64,000 bases of DNA from Leuctra nigra (lineage: Eukaryota > Arthropoda > Insecta > Plecoptera > Leuctridae). The notes beneath the pieces were generated by a model that was not told the DNA's origin, ran no database searches, and worked only from the letters and a program-made list of their open reading frames with translations. Positions 35,618 through 48,006 of this stretch are shown here, in pieces. The position numbers and the translations under genes are program-made. Each line of letters opens with the position of its first letter. Within the stretch, counting starts at the first letter, position 1. The stretch is from the NCBI GenBank assembly GCA_934045905.1, contig CAKOGZ010000107.1, positions 124,001 to 188,000 on the forward strand, given 5' to 3'.

Positions 35618-36773
35618 TTGACAACGTTACCCTATATAGTAGATGGTGAGAGGCTTAAAAAGTGCAGAAACACTTTTTTATGTCAGACTCTCCGATTCGC
35701 CGGAATTAACTGTTCATGTTATTCAGAAGCTGATGGGTCCACCCCCGATAGATTTTCATCCATTTTTTTGTCAATGTATATTGACCAACAATGTAGGTTA
35801 GCCTACAAAGGTAACAATGTCACAATTAACAATGTTCCTTAGATTTTCATCATTTCCTAGGTTTTCATCCATTTTTTTGTCAATGTATATTGACCAACAA
35901 TGTAGGTTAGCCTACAAAGGTAACAATGTAACAATTAACAATGTTCCTTAGATTTTCCTCATTTCCTAGGTTTTCATCCATTTTTTAGTCAATGGAGGTT
36001 AAAGCTTGTGATGAGTCAGCTACGCTCGCTTCGCTAACCTGTATAAACCTAACTTTATTATATAATAATCTGACAGGGCAGCGTCGGGCGACTCCAAGGG
36101 GGCAGAGTGGGGTTCTTTTTTATAATTTTATTTATAAGCCTATTTTTTTTCGAAAAGTGTTTTATTACATTTCTCGGCATAACGTTGTGTAGGCATCAAG
36201 AAAATTCGATAAAAACAGGGGGGTGCCACTTTAGAAGTAGGTCATATTGAAAAAGTTTTGTTTGTTTCCTACTTTGTGACGAATCTATTACTCTTAGAGA
36301 GCTGAAAATGATACACCATATAGATGATGGAGAGAGGCTTAAAAAGTACTTAAACACTTTTTTCTGTCAGACGCTCCGATACGCCGCATTTCTTAGTTTA
36401 TGTCCTTCAGAAGCAGAAGGGCACAATCCTGATAGGTTTTCATCAATTTTTTGTCACTGTAGGTTAAAGCTTGTTAAGGGTCAGCTACGCTCGCTTCGCT
36501 CGCTTCGCTAACCTACCCTAACCTAACTTTATTATAAAATTATCAGACCGGGCAACGTCAGGCGACTACAGGAGGCAGAGGGGAGATTTTTTTTTACATG
36601 TTAATGTTAAGCCTATTATTTTCGAAAAGTGTTTTATTTCATTTCTCGGCATAACGTTGTGTAGGCTTCAAGAAAATTCGATAAAAATAGGGGGGTGCAA
36701 CTTTAGAAGTAGCTCATATTGATATTTTTTTATTTGTTTCCTACTTTGTGACGAATTTATTACTCTAAGAGAG
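35618..36773 (+). repeat. Dimer unit 33, L type, 1156 bp
   Basis: A 35618-36307, B 36308-36773. SalI-, CTAGGTTTTC, CTGTATAAAC. Hinge AGTACTTAAAC, a private derivative of the ACTG form; private TTATCAGACC. 2x, core CAGGCGACTAC, end TGCAAC, GAATTTA. Confidence 0.95.
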
Positions 36774-37929
36774 TTGACAACGTTACCCTATATAGTAGAT
36801 GGTGAGAGGCTTAAAAAGTGCAGAAACACTTTTTTATGTCAGACTCTCCGATTCGCCGGAATTAACTGTTCATGTTATTCAGAAGCTGATGGGTCCACCC
36901 CCGATAGATTTTCATCCATTTTTTTGTCAATGTATATTGACCAACAATGTAGGTTAGCCTACAAAGGTAACAATGTCACAATTAACAATGTTCCTTAGAT
37001 TTTCATCATTTCCTAGGTTTTCATCCATTTTTTTGTCAATGTATATTGACCAACAATGTAGGTTAGCCTACAAAGGTAACAATGTAACAATTAACAATGT
37101 CCCTTAGATTTTCCTCATTTCCTAGGTTTTCATCCATTTTTTAGTCAATGGAGGTTAAAGCTTGTGATGAGTCAGCTACGCTCGCTTCGCTAACCTGTAT
37201 AAACCTAACTTTATTATATAATAATCTGACAGGGCAGCGTCGGGCGACTCCAAGGGGGCAGAGTGGGGTTCTTTTTTATAATTTTATTTATAAGCCTATT
37301 TTTTTTCGAAAAGTGTTTTATTAAATTTCTCGGCATAACGTTGTGTAGGCATCAAGAAAATTCGATAAAAACAGGGGGGTGCCACTTTAGAAGTAGGTCA
37401 TATTGAAAAAGTTTTGTTTGTTTCCTACTTTGTGACGAATCTTTTACTCTTAGAGAGCTGAAAATGATACACCATATAGATGATGGAGAGAGGCTTAAAA
37501 AGTGCAGAAACACTTTTTTCTGTCAGACGCTCCGATACGCCGCATTTCTTAGTTTATGTCCTTCAGAAGCAGAAGGGCACAATCCTGATAGGTTTTCATC
37601 AATTTTTTGTCACTGTAGGTTAAAGCTTGTTAAGGGTCAGCTACGCTCGCTTCGCTCGCTTCGCTAACCTACCCTAACCTAACTTTATTATAAAATTATC
37701 TGACCGGGCAACGTCGGGCGACTCCAGGAGGCAGAGGGGAGATTTTTTTTTACATGTTAATGTTAAGCCTATTATTTTCGAAAAGTGTTTTATTTCATTT
37801 CTCGGCATAACGTTGTGTAGGCTTCAAGAAAATTCGATAAAAATAGGGGGGTGCCACTTTAGAAGTAGCTCATATTGATATTTTTTTATTTGTTTCCTAC
37901 TTTGTGACGAATCTATTACTCTAAGAGAG
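36774..37929 (+). repeat. Dimer unit 34, L type, 1156 bp
   Basis: A 36774-37463, B 37464-37929. SalI-, GTCCCTTAG, TTATTAAATTTC, private GAATCTTTTAC at the A end. Hinge GCAG, 2x, core CGGGCGACTCC, end TGCCAC, GAATCTA. Confidence 0.95.
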
Positions 37930-39086
37930 TTGACAACGTTACCCTATATAGTAGATGGTGAGAGGCTTAAAAAGTGCAGAAACACTTTTTTATGTCAGAC
38001 TCTCCGATTCGCCGGAATTAACTGTTCATGTTATTCAGAAGCTGATGGGTCCACCCCCGATAGATTTTCATCCATTTTTTTGTCAATGTATATTGACCAA
38101 CAATGTAGGTTAGCCTACAAAGGTAACAATGTCACAATTAACAATGTTCCTTAGATTTTCATCATTTCCTAGGTTTTCATCCATTTTTTTGTCAATGTAT
38201 ATTGACCAACAATGTAGGTTAGCCTACAAAGGTAACAATGTAACAATTAACAATGTTCCTTAGATTTTCCTCATTTCCTAGGGTTTCATCCATTTTTTAG
38301 TCAATGGAGGTTAAAGCTTGTGATGAGTCAGCTACGCTCGCTTCGCTAACCTGTATTAACCTAACTTTATTATATAATAATCTGACAGGGCAGCGTCGGG
38401 CGACTCCAAGGGGGCAGAGTGGGGTTCTTTTTTATAATTTTATTTATAAGCCTATTTTTTTTTCGAAAAGTGTTTTATTACATTTCTCGGCATAACGTTG
38501 TGTAGGCATCAAGAAAATTCGATAAAAACAGGGGGGTGCCACTTTAGAAGTAGGTCATATTGAAAAAGTTTTGTTTGTTTCCTACTTTGTGACGAATCTA
38601 TTACTCTTAGAGAGCTGAAAATGATACACCATATAGATGATGGAGAGAGGCTTAAAAAGTGCAGAAACACTTTTTTCTGTCAGACGCTCCGATACGCCGC
38701 ATTTCTTAGTTTATGTCCTTCAGAAGCAGAAGGGCACAATCCTGATAGGTTTTCATCAATTTTTTGTCACTGTAGGTTAAAGCTTGTTAAGGGTCAGCTA
38801 CGCTCGCTTCGCTCGCTTCGCTAACCTACCCTAACCTAACTTTATTATAAAATTATCTGACCGGGCAACGTCGGGCGACTCCAGGAGGCAGAGGGGAGAT
38901 TTTTTTTTACATGTTAATGTTAAGCCTATTATTTTCGAAAAGTGTTTTATTTCATTTCTCGGCATAACGTTGTGTAGGCTTCAAGAAAATTCGATAAAAA
39001 TAGGGGGGTGCCACTTTAGAAGTAGCTCATATTGATATTTTTTTATTTGTTTCCTACTTTGTGACGAATTTATTACTCTAAGAGAG
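37930..39086 (+). repeat. Dimer unit 35, L type, 1157 bp
   Basis: A 37930-38620, B 38621-39086. SalI-, CTAGGGTTTC, CTGTATTAAC, T9 run at 38455-38463. Hinge GCAG, 2x, core CGGGCGACTCC, end TGCCAC, GAATTTA. Confidence 0.95.
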
Positions 39087-40133
39087 TTGACAACGTTACC
39101 CTATATAGTAGATGGTGAGAGGCTTAAAAAGTGCAGAAACACTTTTTTATGTCAGACTCTCCGATTCGCCGGAATTAACTGTTCATGTTATTCAGTAGCT
39201 GATGGGTCGACCCCCGATAGATTTTCATCCATTTTTTTGTCAATGTATATTGACCAACAATGTAGGTTAGCCTACAAAGGTAACAATGTAACAATTAACA
39301 ATGTTCCTTAGATTTTCCTCATTTCCTAGGTTTTTATCCATTTTTTAGTTAATGGAGGTTAAAGCTTGTGATGAGTCAGCTACGCTCGCTTCGCTAACCT
39401 GTATAAACCTAACTTTATTATATAATAATCTGACAGGGCAGCGTCGGGCGACTCCAAGGGGGCAGAGTGGGGTTCTTTTTTATAATTTTATTTATAAGCC
39501 TTTTTTTTTTCGAAAAGTGTTTTATTACATTTCTCGGCATAACGTTGTGTAGGCATCAAGAAAATTCGATAAAAACAGGGGGGTGCCACTTTAGAAGTAG
39601 GTCATATTGAAAAAGTTTTGTTTGTTTCCTACTTTGTGACGAATCTATTACTCTTAGAGAGCTGAAAATGATACACCATATAGATGATGGAGAGAGGCTT
39701 AAAAAGTGCTGAAACACTTTTTTCTGTCAGACGCTCCGATACGCCGCATTTCTTAGTTTATGTCCTTCAGAAGCAGAAGGGCACAATCCTGATAGGTTTT
39801 CATCAATTTTTTGTCACTGTAGGTTAAAGCTTGTTAAGGGTCAGCTACGCTCGCTTCGCTCGCTTCGCTAACCTACCCTAACCTAACTTTATTATAAAAT
39901 TATCTGACCGGGCAACGTCAGGCGACTACAGGAGGCAGAGGGGAGATTTTTTTTTACATGTTAATGTTAAGCCTATTATTTTCGAAAAGTGTTTTATTTC
40001 ATTTCTCGGCATAACGTTGTGTAGGCTTCAAGAAAATTCGATAAAAATAGGGGGGTGCAACTTTAGAAGTAGCTCATATTGATATTTTTTTATTTGTTTC
40101 CTACTTTGTGACGAATTTATTACTCTAAGAGAG
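39087..40133 (+). repeat. Dimer unit 36, S type, 1047 bp
   Basis: A 39087-39667, B 39668-40133. TAG-type, SalI+, GTTAATGG, AAGCCTTTTTTTTTT run. First GCTG hinge, 2x, core CAGGCGACTAC, end TGCAAC, GAATTTA. Founder haplotype of the first position in the 3.36-kb trimer. Confidence 0.95.
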
Positions 40134-41289
40134 TTGACAACGTTACCCTATATAGTAGATGGTGAGAGGCTTAAAAAGTGCAGAAACACTTTTTTATGTC
40201 AGACTCTCCGATTCGCCGGAATTAACTGTTCATGTTATTCAGAAGCTGATGGGTCCACCCCCGATAGATTTTCATCCATTTTTTTGTCAATGTATATTGA
40301 CCAACAATGTAGGTTAGCCTACAAAGGTAACAATGTCACAATTAACAATGTTCCTTAGATTTTCATCATTTCCTAGGTTTTCATCCATTTTTTTGTCAAT
40401 GTATATTGACCAACAATGTAGGTTAGCCTACAAAGGTAACAATGTAACAATTAACAATGTCCCTTAGATTTTCCTCATTTCCTAGGTTTTCATCCATTTT
40501 TTAGTCAATGGAGGTTAAAGCTTGTGATGAGTCAGCTACGCTCGCTTCGCTAACCTGTATAAACCTAACTTTATTATATAATAATCTGACAGGGCAGCGT
40601 CGGGCGACTCCAAGGGGGCAGAGTGGGGTTCTTTTTTATAATTTTATTTATAAGCCTATTTTTTTTCGAAAAGTGTTTTATTACATTTCTCGGCATAACG
40701 TTGTGTAGGCATCAAGAAAATTCGATAAAAACAGGGGGGTGCCACTTTAGAAGTAGGTCATATTGAAAAAGTTTTGTTTGTTTCCTACTTTGTGACGAAT
40801 CTATTACTCTTAGAGAGCTGAAAATGATACACCATATAGATGATGGAGAGAGGCTTAAAAAGTGCTGAAACACTTTTTTCTGTCAGACGCTCCGATACGC
40901 CGCATTTCTTAGTTTATGTCCTTCAGAAGCAGAAGGGCACAATCCTGATAGGTTTTCATCAATTTTTTGTCAATGTAGGTTAAAGCTTGTTAAGGGTCAG
41001 CTACGCTCGCTTCGCTCGCTTCGCCAACCTACCCTAACCTTACTTTATTATAAAATTATCTGACCGGGCAACGTCGTGCGACTACAGGAGGCAGAGGGGA
41101 GATTTTTTTTTACATGTTAATGTTAAGCCTATTATTTTTGAAAAGTGTTTTATTTCATTTCTCGGCATAACGTTGTGTAGGCTTCAAGAAAATTCGATAA
41201 AAATAGGGGGGTGCAACTTTAGAAGTAGCTCATATTGATATTTTTTTATTTGTTTCCTACTTTGTGACGAATCTATTACTCTAAGAGAG
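40134..41289 (+). repeat. Dimer unit 37, L type, 1156 bp
   Basis: A 40134-40823, B 40824-41289. SalI-, GTCCCTTAG. Hinge GCTG, private GTCAATGTAGG in B, 2x with CGCCAACC, CCTTACTTT, core CGTGCGACTAC, TTTTTGAAAAG, end TGCAAC, GAATCTA. Confidence 0.95.
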
Positions 41290-42445
41290 TTGACAACGTT
41301 ACCCTATATAGTAGATGGTGAGAGGCTTAAAAAGTGCAGAAACACTTTTTTATGTCAGACTCTCCGATTCGCCGGAATTAACTGTTCATGTTATTCAGAA
41401 GCTGATGGGTCCACCCCCGATAGATTTTCATCCATTTTTTTGTCAATGTATATTGACCAACAATGTAGGTTAGCCTACAAAGGTAACAATGTCACAATTA
41501 ACAATGTTCCTTAGATTTTCATCATTTCCTAGGTTTTCATCCATTTTTTTGTCAATGTATATTGACCAACAATGTAGGTTAGCCTACAAAGGTAACAATG
41601 TAACAATTAACAATGTTCCTTAGATTTTCCTCATTTCCTAGGGTTTCATCCATTTTTTAGTCAATGGAGGTTAAAGCTTGTGATGAGTCAGCTACGCTCG
41701 CTTCGCTAACCTGTATTAACCTAACTTTATTATATAATAATCTGACAGGGCAGCGTCGGGCGACTCCAAGGGGGCAGAGTGGGGTTCTTTTTTATAATTT
41801 TATTTATAAGCCTATATTTTTTCGAAAAGTGTTTTATTACATTTCTCGGCATAACGTTGTGTAGGCATCAAGAAAATTCGATAAAAACAGGGGGGTGCCA
41901 CTTTAGAAGTAGGTCATATTGAAAAAGTTTTGTTTGTTTCCTACTTTGTGACGAATCTATTACTCTTAGAGAGCTGAAAATGATACACCATATAGATGAT
42001 GGAGAGAGGCTTAAAAAGTGCAGAAACACTTTTTTCTGTCAGACGCTCCGATACGCCGCATTTCTTAGTTTATGTCCTTCAGAAGCAGAAGGGCACAATC
42101 CTGATAGGTTTTCATCAATTTTTTGTCACTGTAGGTTAAAGCTTGTTAAGGGTCAGCTACGCTCGCTTCGCTCGCTTCGCTAACCTACCCTAACCTACCT
42201 TTATTATAAAATTATCTGACCGGGCAACGTCGGGCGACTCCAGGAGGCAGAGGGGAGATTTTTTTTTACATGTTAATGTTAAGCCTATTATTTTCGAAAA
42301 GTGTTTTATTTCATTTCTCGGCATAACGTTGTGTAGGCTTCAAGAAAATTCGATAAAAATAGGGGGGTGCCACTTTAGAAGTAGCTCATATTGATATTTT
42401 TTTATTTGTTTCCTACTTTGTGACGAATCTATTACTCTAAGAGAG
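41290..42445 (+). repeat. Dimer unit 38, L type, 1156 bp
   Basis: A 41290-41979, B 41980-42445. SalI-, CTAGGGTTTC, CTGTATTAAC, CCTATATTTTTTCG. Hinge GCAG, 2x, private CCTACCTTTA, core CGGGCGACTCC, end TGCCAC, GAATCTA. Confidence 0.95.
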
Positions 42446-43491
42446 TTGACAACGTTACCCTATATAGTAGATGGTGAGAGGCTTAAAAAGTGCAGAAACA
42501 CTTTTTTATGTCAGACTCTCCGATTCGCCGGAATTAACTGTTCATGTTATTCAGTAGCTGATGGGTCGACCCCCGATAGATTTTCATCCATTTTTTGTCA
42601 ATGTATATTGACCAACAATGTAGGTTAGCCTACAAAGGTAACAATGTAACAATTAACAATGTTCCTTAGATTTTCCTCATTTCCTAGGTTTTTATCCATT
42701 TTTTAGTTAATGGAGGTTAAAGCTTGTGATGAGTCAGCTACGCTCGCTTCGCTAACCTGTATAAACCTAACTTTATTATATAATAATCTGACAGGGCAGC
42801 GTCGGGCGACTCCAAGGGGGCAGAGTGGGGTTCTTTTTTATAATTTTATTTATAAGCCTTTTTTTTTTCGAAAAGTGTTTTATTACATTTCTCGGCATAA
42901 CGTTGTGTAGGCATCAAGAAAATTCGATAAAAACAGGGGGGTGCCACTTTAGAAGTAGGTCATATTGAAAAAGTTTTGTTTGTTTCCTACTTTGTGACGA
43001 ATCTATTACTCTTAGAGAGCTGAAAATGATACACCATATAGATGATGGAGAGAGGCTTAAAAAGTGCTGAAACACTTTTTTCTGTCAGACGCTCCGATAC
43101 GCCGCATTTCTTAGTTTATGTCCTTCAGAAGCAGAAGGGCACAATCCTGATAGGTTTTCATCAATTTTTTGTCACTGTAGGTTAAAGCTTGTTAAGGGTC
43201 AGCTACGCTCGCTTCGCTCGCTTCGCTAACCTACCCTAACCTAACTTTATTATAAAATTATCTGACCGGGCAACGTCAGGCGACTACAGGAGGCAGAGGG
43301 GAGATTTTTTTTTACATGTTAATGTTAAGCCTATTATTTTCGAAAAGTGTTTTATTTCATTTCTCGGCATAACGTTGTGTAGGCTTCAAGAAAATTCGAT
43401 AAAAATAGGGGGGTGCAACTTTAGAAGTAGCTCATATTGATATTTTTTTATTTGTTTCCTTCTTTGTGACGAATTTATTACTCTAAGAGAG
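42446..43491 (+). repeat. Dimer unit 39, S type, 1046 bp
   Basis: A 42446-43025, B 43026-43491. Same haplotype as 39087 (TAG-type, SalI+, GTTAATGG, CCTTTTTTTTTT, GCTG). One T is deleted before the first GTCAATGTA, which shifts the recurrent A-half reading frame. Private TTCCTTCTTTG near the end. Confidence 0.95.
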
Positions 43492-44647
43492 TTGACAACG
43501 TTACCCTATATAGTAGATGGTGAGAGGCTTAAAAAGTGCAGAAACACTTTTTTATGTCAGACTCTCCGATTCGCCGAAATTAACTGTTCATGTTATTCAG
43601 AAGCTGATGGGTCCACCCCCGATAGATTTTCATCCATTTTTTTGTCAATGTATATTGACCAACAATGTAGGTTAGCCTACAAAGGTAACAATGTCACAAT
43701 TAACAATGTTCCTTAGATTTTCATCATTTCCTAGGTTTTCATCCATTTTTTTGTCAATGTATATTGACCAACAATGTAGGTTAGCCTACAAAGGTAACAA
43801 TGTAACAATTAACAATGTCCCTTAGATTTTCCTCATTTCCTAGGTTTTCATCCATTTTTTAGTCAATGGAGGTTAAAGCTTGTGATGAGTCAGCTACGCT
43901 CGCTTCGCTAACCTGTATAAACCTAACTTTATTATATAATAATCTGACAGGGCAGCGTCGGGCGACTCCAAGGGGGCAGAGTGGGGTTCTTTTTTATAAT
44001 TTTATTTATAAGCCTATTTTTTTTCGAAAAGTGTTTTATTACATTTCTCGGCATAACGTTGTGTAGGCATCAAGAAAATTCGATAAAAACAGGGGGGTGC
44101 CACTTTAGAAGTAGGTCATATTGAAAAAGTTTTGTTTGTTTCCTACTTTGTGACGAATCTATTACTCTTAGAGAGCTGAAAATGATACACCATATAGATG
44201 ATGGAGAGAGGCTTAAAAAGTGCTGAAACACTTTTTTCTGTCAGACGCTCCGATACGCCGCATTTCTTAGTTTATGTCCTTCAGAAGCAGAAGGGCACAA
44301 TCCTGATAGGTTTTCATCAATTTTTTGTCACTGTAGGTTAAAGCTTGTTAAGGGTCAGCTACGCTCGCTTCGCTCGCTTCGCCAACCTACCCTAACCTTA
44401 CTTTATTATAAAATTATCTGACCGGGCAACGTCGTGCGACTACAGGAGGCAGAGGGGAGATTTTTTTTTACATGTTAATGTTAAGCCTATTATTTTTGAA
44501 AAGTGTTTTATTTCATTTCTCGGCATAACGTTGTGTAGGCTTCAAGAAAATTCGATAAAAATAGGGGGGTGCAACTTTAGAAGTAGCTCATATTGATATT
44601 TTTTTATTTGTTTCCTACTTTGTGACGAATCTATTACTCTAAGAGAG
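43492..44647 (+). repeat. Dimer unit 40, L type, 1156 bp
   Basis: A 43492-44181, B 44182-44647. Same haplotype as 40134: GTCCCTTAG, GCTG, CGCCAACC, CGTGCGACTAC, TTTTTGAAAAG. Private CGCCGAAATT near the start. Confidence 0.95.
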
Positions 44648-45803
44648 TTGACAACGTTACCCTATATAGTAGATGGTGAGAGGCTTAAAAAGTGCAGAAA
44701 CACTTTTTTATGTCAGACTCTCCGATTCGCCGGAATTAACTGTTCATGTTATTCAGAAGCTGATGGGTCCACCCCCGATAGATTTTCATCCATTTTTTTG
44801 TCAATGTATATTGACCAACAATGTAGGTTAGCCTACAAAGGTAACAATGTCACAATTAACAATGTTCCTTAGATTTTCATCATTTCCTAGGTTTTCATCC
44901 ATTTTTTTGTCAATGTATATTGACCAACAATGTAGGTTAGCCTACAAAGGTAACAATGTAACAATTAACAATGTTCCTTAGATTTTCCTCATTTCCTAGG
45001 GTTTCATCCATTTTTTAGTCAATGGAGGTTAAAGCTTGTGATGAGTCAGCTACGCTCGCTTCGCTAACCTGTATTAACCTAACTTTATTATATAATAATC
45101 TGACAGGGCAGCGTCGGGCGACTCCAAGGGGGCAGAGTGGGGTTCTTTTTTATAATTTTATTTATAAGCCTATATTTTTTCGAAAAGTGTTTTATTACAT
45201 TTCTCGGCATAACGTTGTGTAGGCATCAAGAAAATTCGATAAAAACAGGGGGGTGCCACTTTAGAAGTAGGTCATATTGAAAAAGTTTTGTTTGTTTCCT
45301 ACTTTGTGACGAATCTATTACTCTTAGAGAGCTGAAAATGATACACCATATAGATGATGGAGAGAGGCTTAAAAAGTGCAGAAACACTTTTTTCTGTCAG
45401 ACGCTCCGATACGCCGCATTTCTTAGTTTATGTCCTTCAGAAGCAGAAGGGCACAATCCTGATAGGTTTTCATCAATTTTTTGTCACTGTAGGTTAAAGC
45501 TTGTTAAGGGTCAGCTACGCTCGCTTCGCTCGCTTCGCTAACCTACCCTAACCTAACTTTATTATAAAATTATCTGACCGGGCAACGTCGGGCGACTCCA
45601 GGAGGCAGAGGGGAGATTTTTTTTTACATGTTAATGTTAAGCCTATTATTTTCGAAAAGTGTTTTATTTCATTTCTCGGCATAACGTTGTGTAGGCTTCA
45701 AGAAAATTCGATAAAAATAGGGGGGTGCCACTTTAGAAGTAGCTCATATTGATATTTTTTTATTTGTTTCCTACTTTGTGACGAATCTATTACTCTAAGA
45801 GAG
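44648..45803 (+). repeat. Dimer unit 41, L type, 1156 bp
   Basis: A 44648-45337, B 45338-45803. Same haplotype as 41290 (CCTATATTTTTTCG, GCAG, CGGGCGACTCC, TGCCAC), without its private CCTACC change. Confidence 0.95.
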
Positions 45804-46850
45804 TTGACAACGTTACCCTATATAGTAGATGGTGAGAGGCTTAAAAAGTGCAGAAACACTTTTTTATGTCAGACTCTCCGATTCGCCGGAATTAACTGTT
45901 CATGTTATTCAGTAGCTGATGGGTCGACCCCCGATAGATTTTCATCCATTTTTTTGTCAATGTATATTGACCAACAATGTAGGTTAGCCTACAAAGGTAA
46001 CAATGTAACAATTAACAATGTTCCTTAGATTTTCCTCATTTCCTAGGTTTTTATCCATTTTTTAGTTAATGGAGGTTAAAGCTTGTGATGAGTCAGCTAC
46101 GCTCGCTTCGCTAACCTGTATAAACCTAACTTTATTATATAATAATCTGACAGGGCAGCGTCGGGCGACTCCAAGGGGGCAGAGTGGGGTTCTTTTTTAT
46201 AATTTTATTTATAAGCCTTTTTTTTTTCGAAAAGTGTTTTATTACATTATTCGGCATAACGTTGTGTAGGCATCAAGAAAATTCGATAAAAACAGGGGGG
46301 TGCCACTTTAGAAGTAGGTCATATTGAAAAAGTTTTGTTTGTTTCCTACTTTGTGACGAATCTATTACTCTTAGAGAGCTGAAAATGATACACCATATAG
46401 ATGATGGAGAGAGGCTTAAAAAGTGCTGAAACACTTTTTTCTGTCAGACGCTCCGATACGCCGCATTTCTTAGTTTATGTCCTTCAGAAGCAGAAGGGCA
46501 CAATCCTGATAGGTTTTCATCAATTTTTTGTCACTGTAGGTTAAAGCTTGTTAAGGGTCAGCTACGCTCGCTTCGCTCGCTTCGCTAACCTACCCTAACC
46601 TAACTTTATTATAAAATTATCTGACCGGGCAACGTCAGGCGACTACAGGAGGCAGAGGGGAGATTTTTTTTTACATGTTAATGTTAAGCCTATTATTTTC
46701 GAAAAGTGTTTTATTTCATTTCTCGGCATAACGTTGTGTAGGCTTCAAGAAAATTCGATAAAAATAGGGGGGTGCAACTTTAGAAGTAGCTCATATTGAT
46801 ATTTTTTTATTTGTTTCCTACTTTGTGACGAATTTATTACTCTAAGAGAG
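45804..46850 (+). repeat. Dimer unit 42, S type, 1047 bp
   Basis: A 45804-46384, B 46385-46850. Third copy of the 39087 haplotype, with private ACATTATTCGG. GCTG, 2x, CAGGCGACTAC, TGCAAC, GAATTTA. Confidence 0.95.
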
Positions 46851-48006
46851 TTGACAACGTTACCCTATATAGTAGATGGTGAGAGGCTTAAAAAGTGCAG
46901 AAACACTTTTTTATGTCAGACTCTCCGATTCGCCGGAATTAACTGTTCATGTTATTCAGAAGCTGATGGGTCCACCCCCGATAGATTTTCATCCATTTTT
47001 TTGTCAATGTATATTGACCAACAATGTAGGTTAGCCTACAAAGGTAACAATGTCACAATTAACAATGTTCCTTAGATTTTCATCATTTCCTAGGTTTTCA
47101 TCCATTTTTTTGTCAATGTATATTGACCAACAATGTAGGTTAGCCTACAAAGGTAACAATGTAACAATTAACAATGTCCCTTAGATTTTCCTCATTTCCT
47201 AGGTTTTCATCCATTTTTTAGTCAATGGAGGTTAAAGCTTGTGATGAGTCAGCTACGCTCGCTTCGCTAACCTGTATAAACCTAACTTTATTATATAATA
47301 ATCTGACAGGGCAGCGTCGGGCGACTCCAAGGGGGCAGAGTGGGGTTCTTTTTTATAATTTTATTTATAAGCCTATTTTTTTTCGAAAAGTGTTTTATTA
47401 CATTTCTCGGCATAACGTTGTGTAGGCATCAAGAAAATTCGATAAAAACAGGGGGGTGCCACTTTAGAAGTAGGTCATATTGAAAAAGTTTTGTTTGTTT
47501 CCTACTTTGTGACGAATCTATTACTCTTAGAGAGCTGAAAATGATACACCATATAGATGATGGAGAGAGGCTTAAAAAGTGCAGAAACACTTTTTTCTGT
47601 CAGACGCTCCGATACGCCGCATTTCTTAGTTTATGTCCTTCAGAAGCAGAAGGGCACAATCCTGATAGGTTTTCATCAATTTTTTGTCACTGTAGGTTAA
47701 AGCTTGTTAAGGGTCAGCTACGCTCGCTTCGCTCGCTTCGCTAACCTACCCTAACCTAACTTTATTATAAAATTATCTGACCGGGCAACGTCGGGCGACT
47801 CCAGGAGGCAGAGGGGAGATTATTTTTTACATGTTAATGTTAAGCCTATTATTTTCGAAAAGTGTTTTATTTCATTTCTCGGCATAACGTTGTGTAGGCT
47901 TCAAGAAAATTCGATAAAAATAGGGGGGTGCCACTTTAGAAGTAGCTCATATTGATATTTTTTTATTTGTTTCCTACTTTGTGACGAATCTATTACTCTA
48001 AGAGAG
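46851..48006 (+). repeat. Dimer unit 43, L type, 1156 bp
   Basis: A 46851-47540, B 47541-48006. GTCCCTTAG A half as in 40134 and 43492, but a different B: GCAG, CGGGCGACTCC, and GATTATTTTTTAC shared only with 53460. End TGCCAC, GAATCTA. Confidence 0.95.

Larger units (their letters stand above)
39087..45803 (+). repeat. Higher-order S-L-L trimer, two tandem copies of about 3.36 kb
   Basis: Copies 39087-42445 and 42446-45803, with a third beginning at 45804 that keeps the first unit and the next A half. The rare markers CCTTTTTTTTTT, CGTGCGAC and CCTATATTTTTT recur in order at a 3358-3359 bp offset. Confidence 0.88.
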
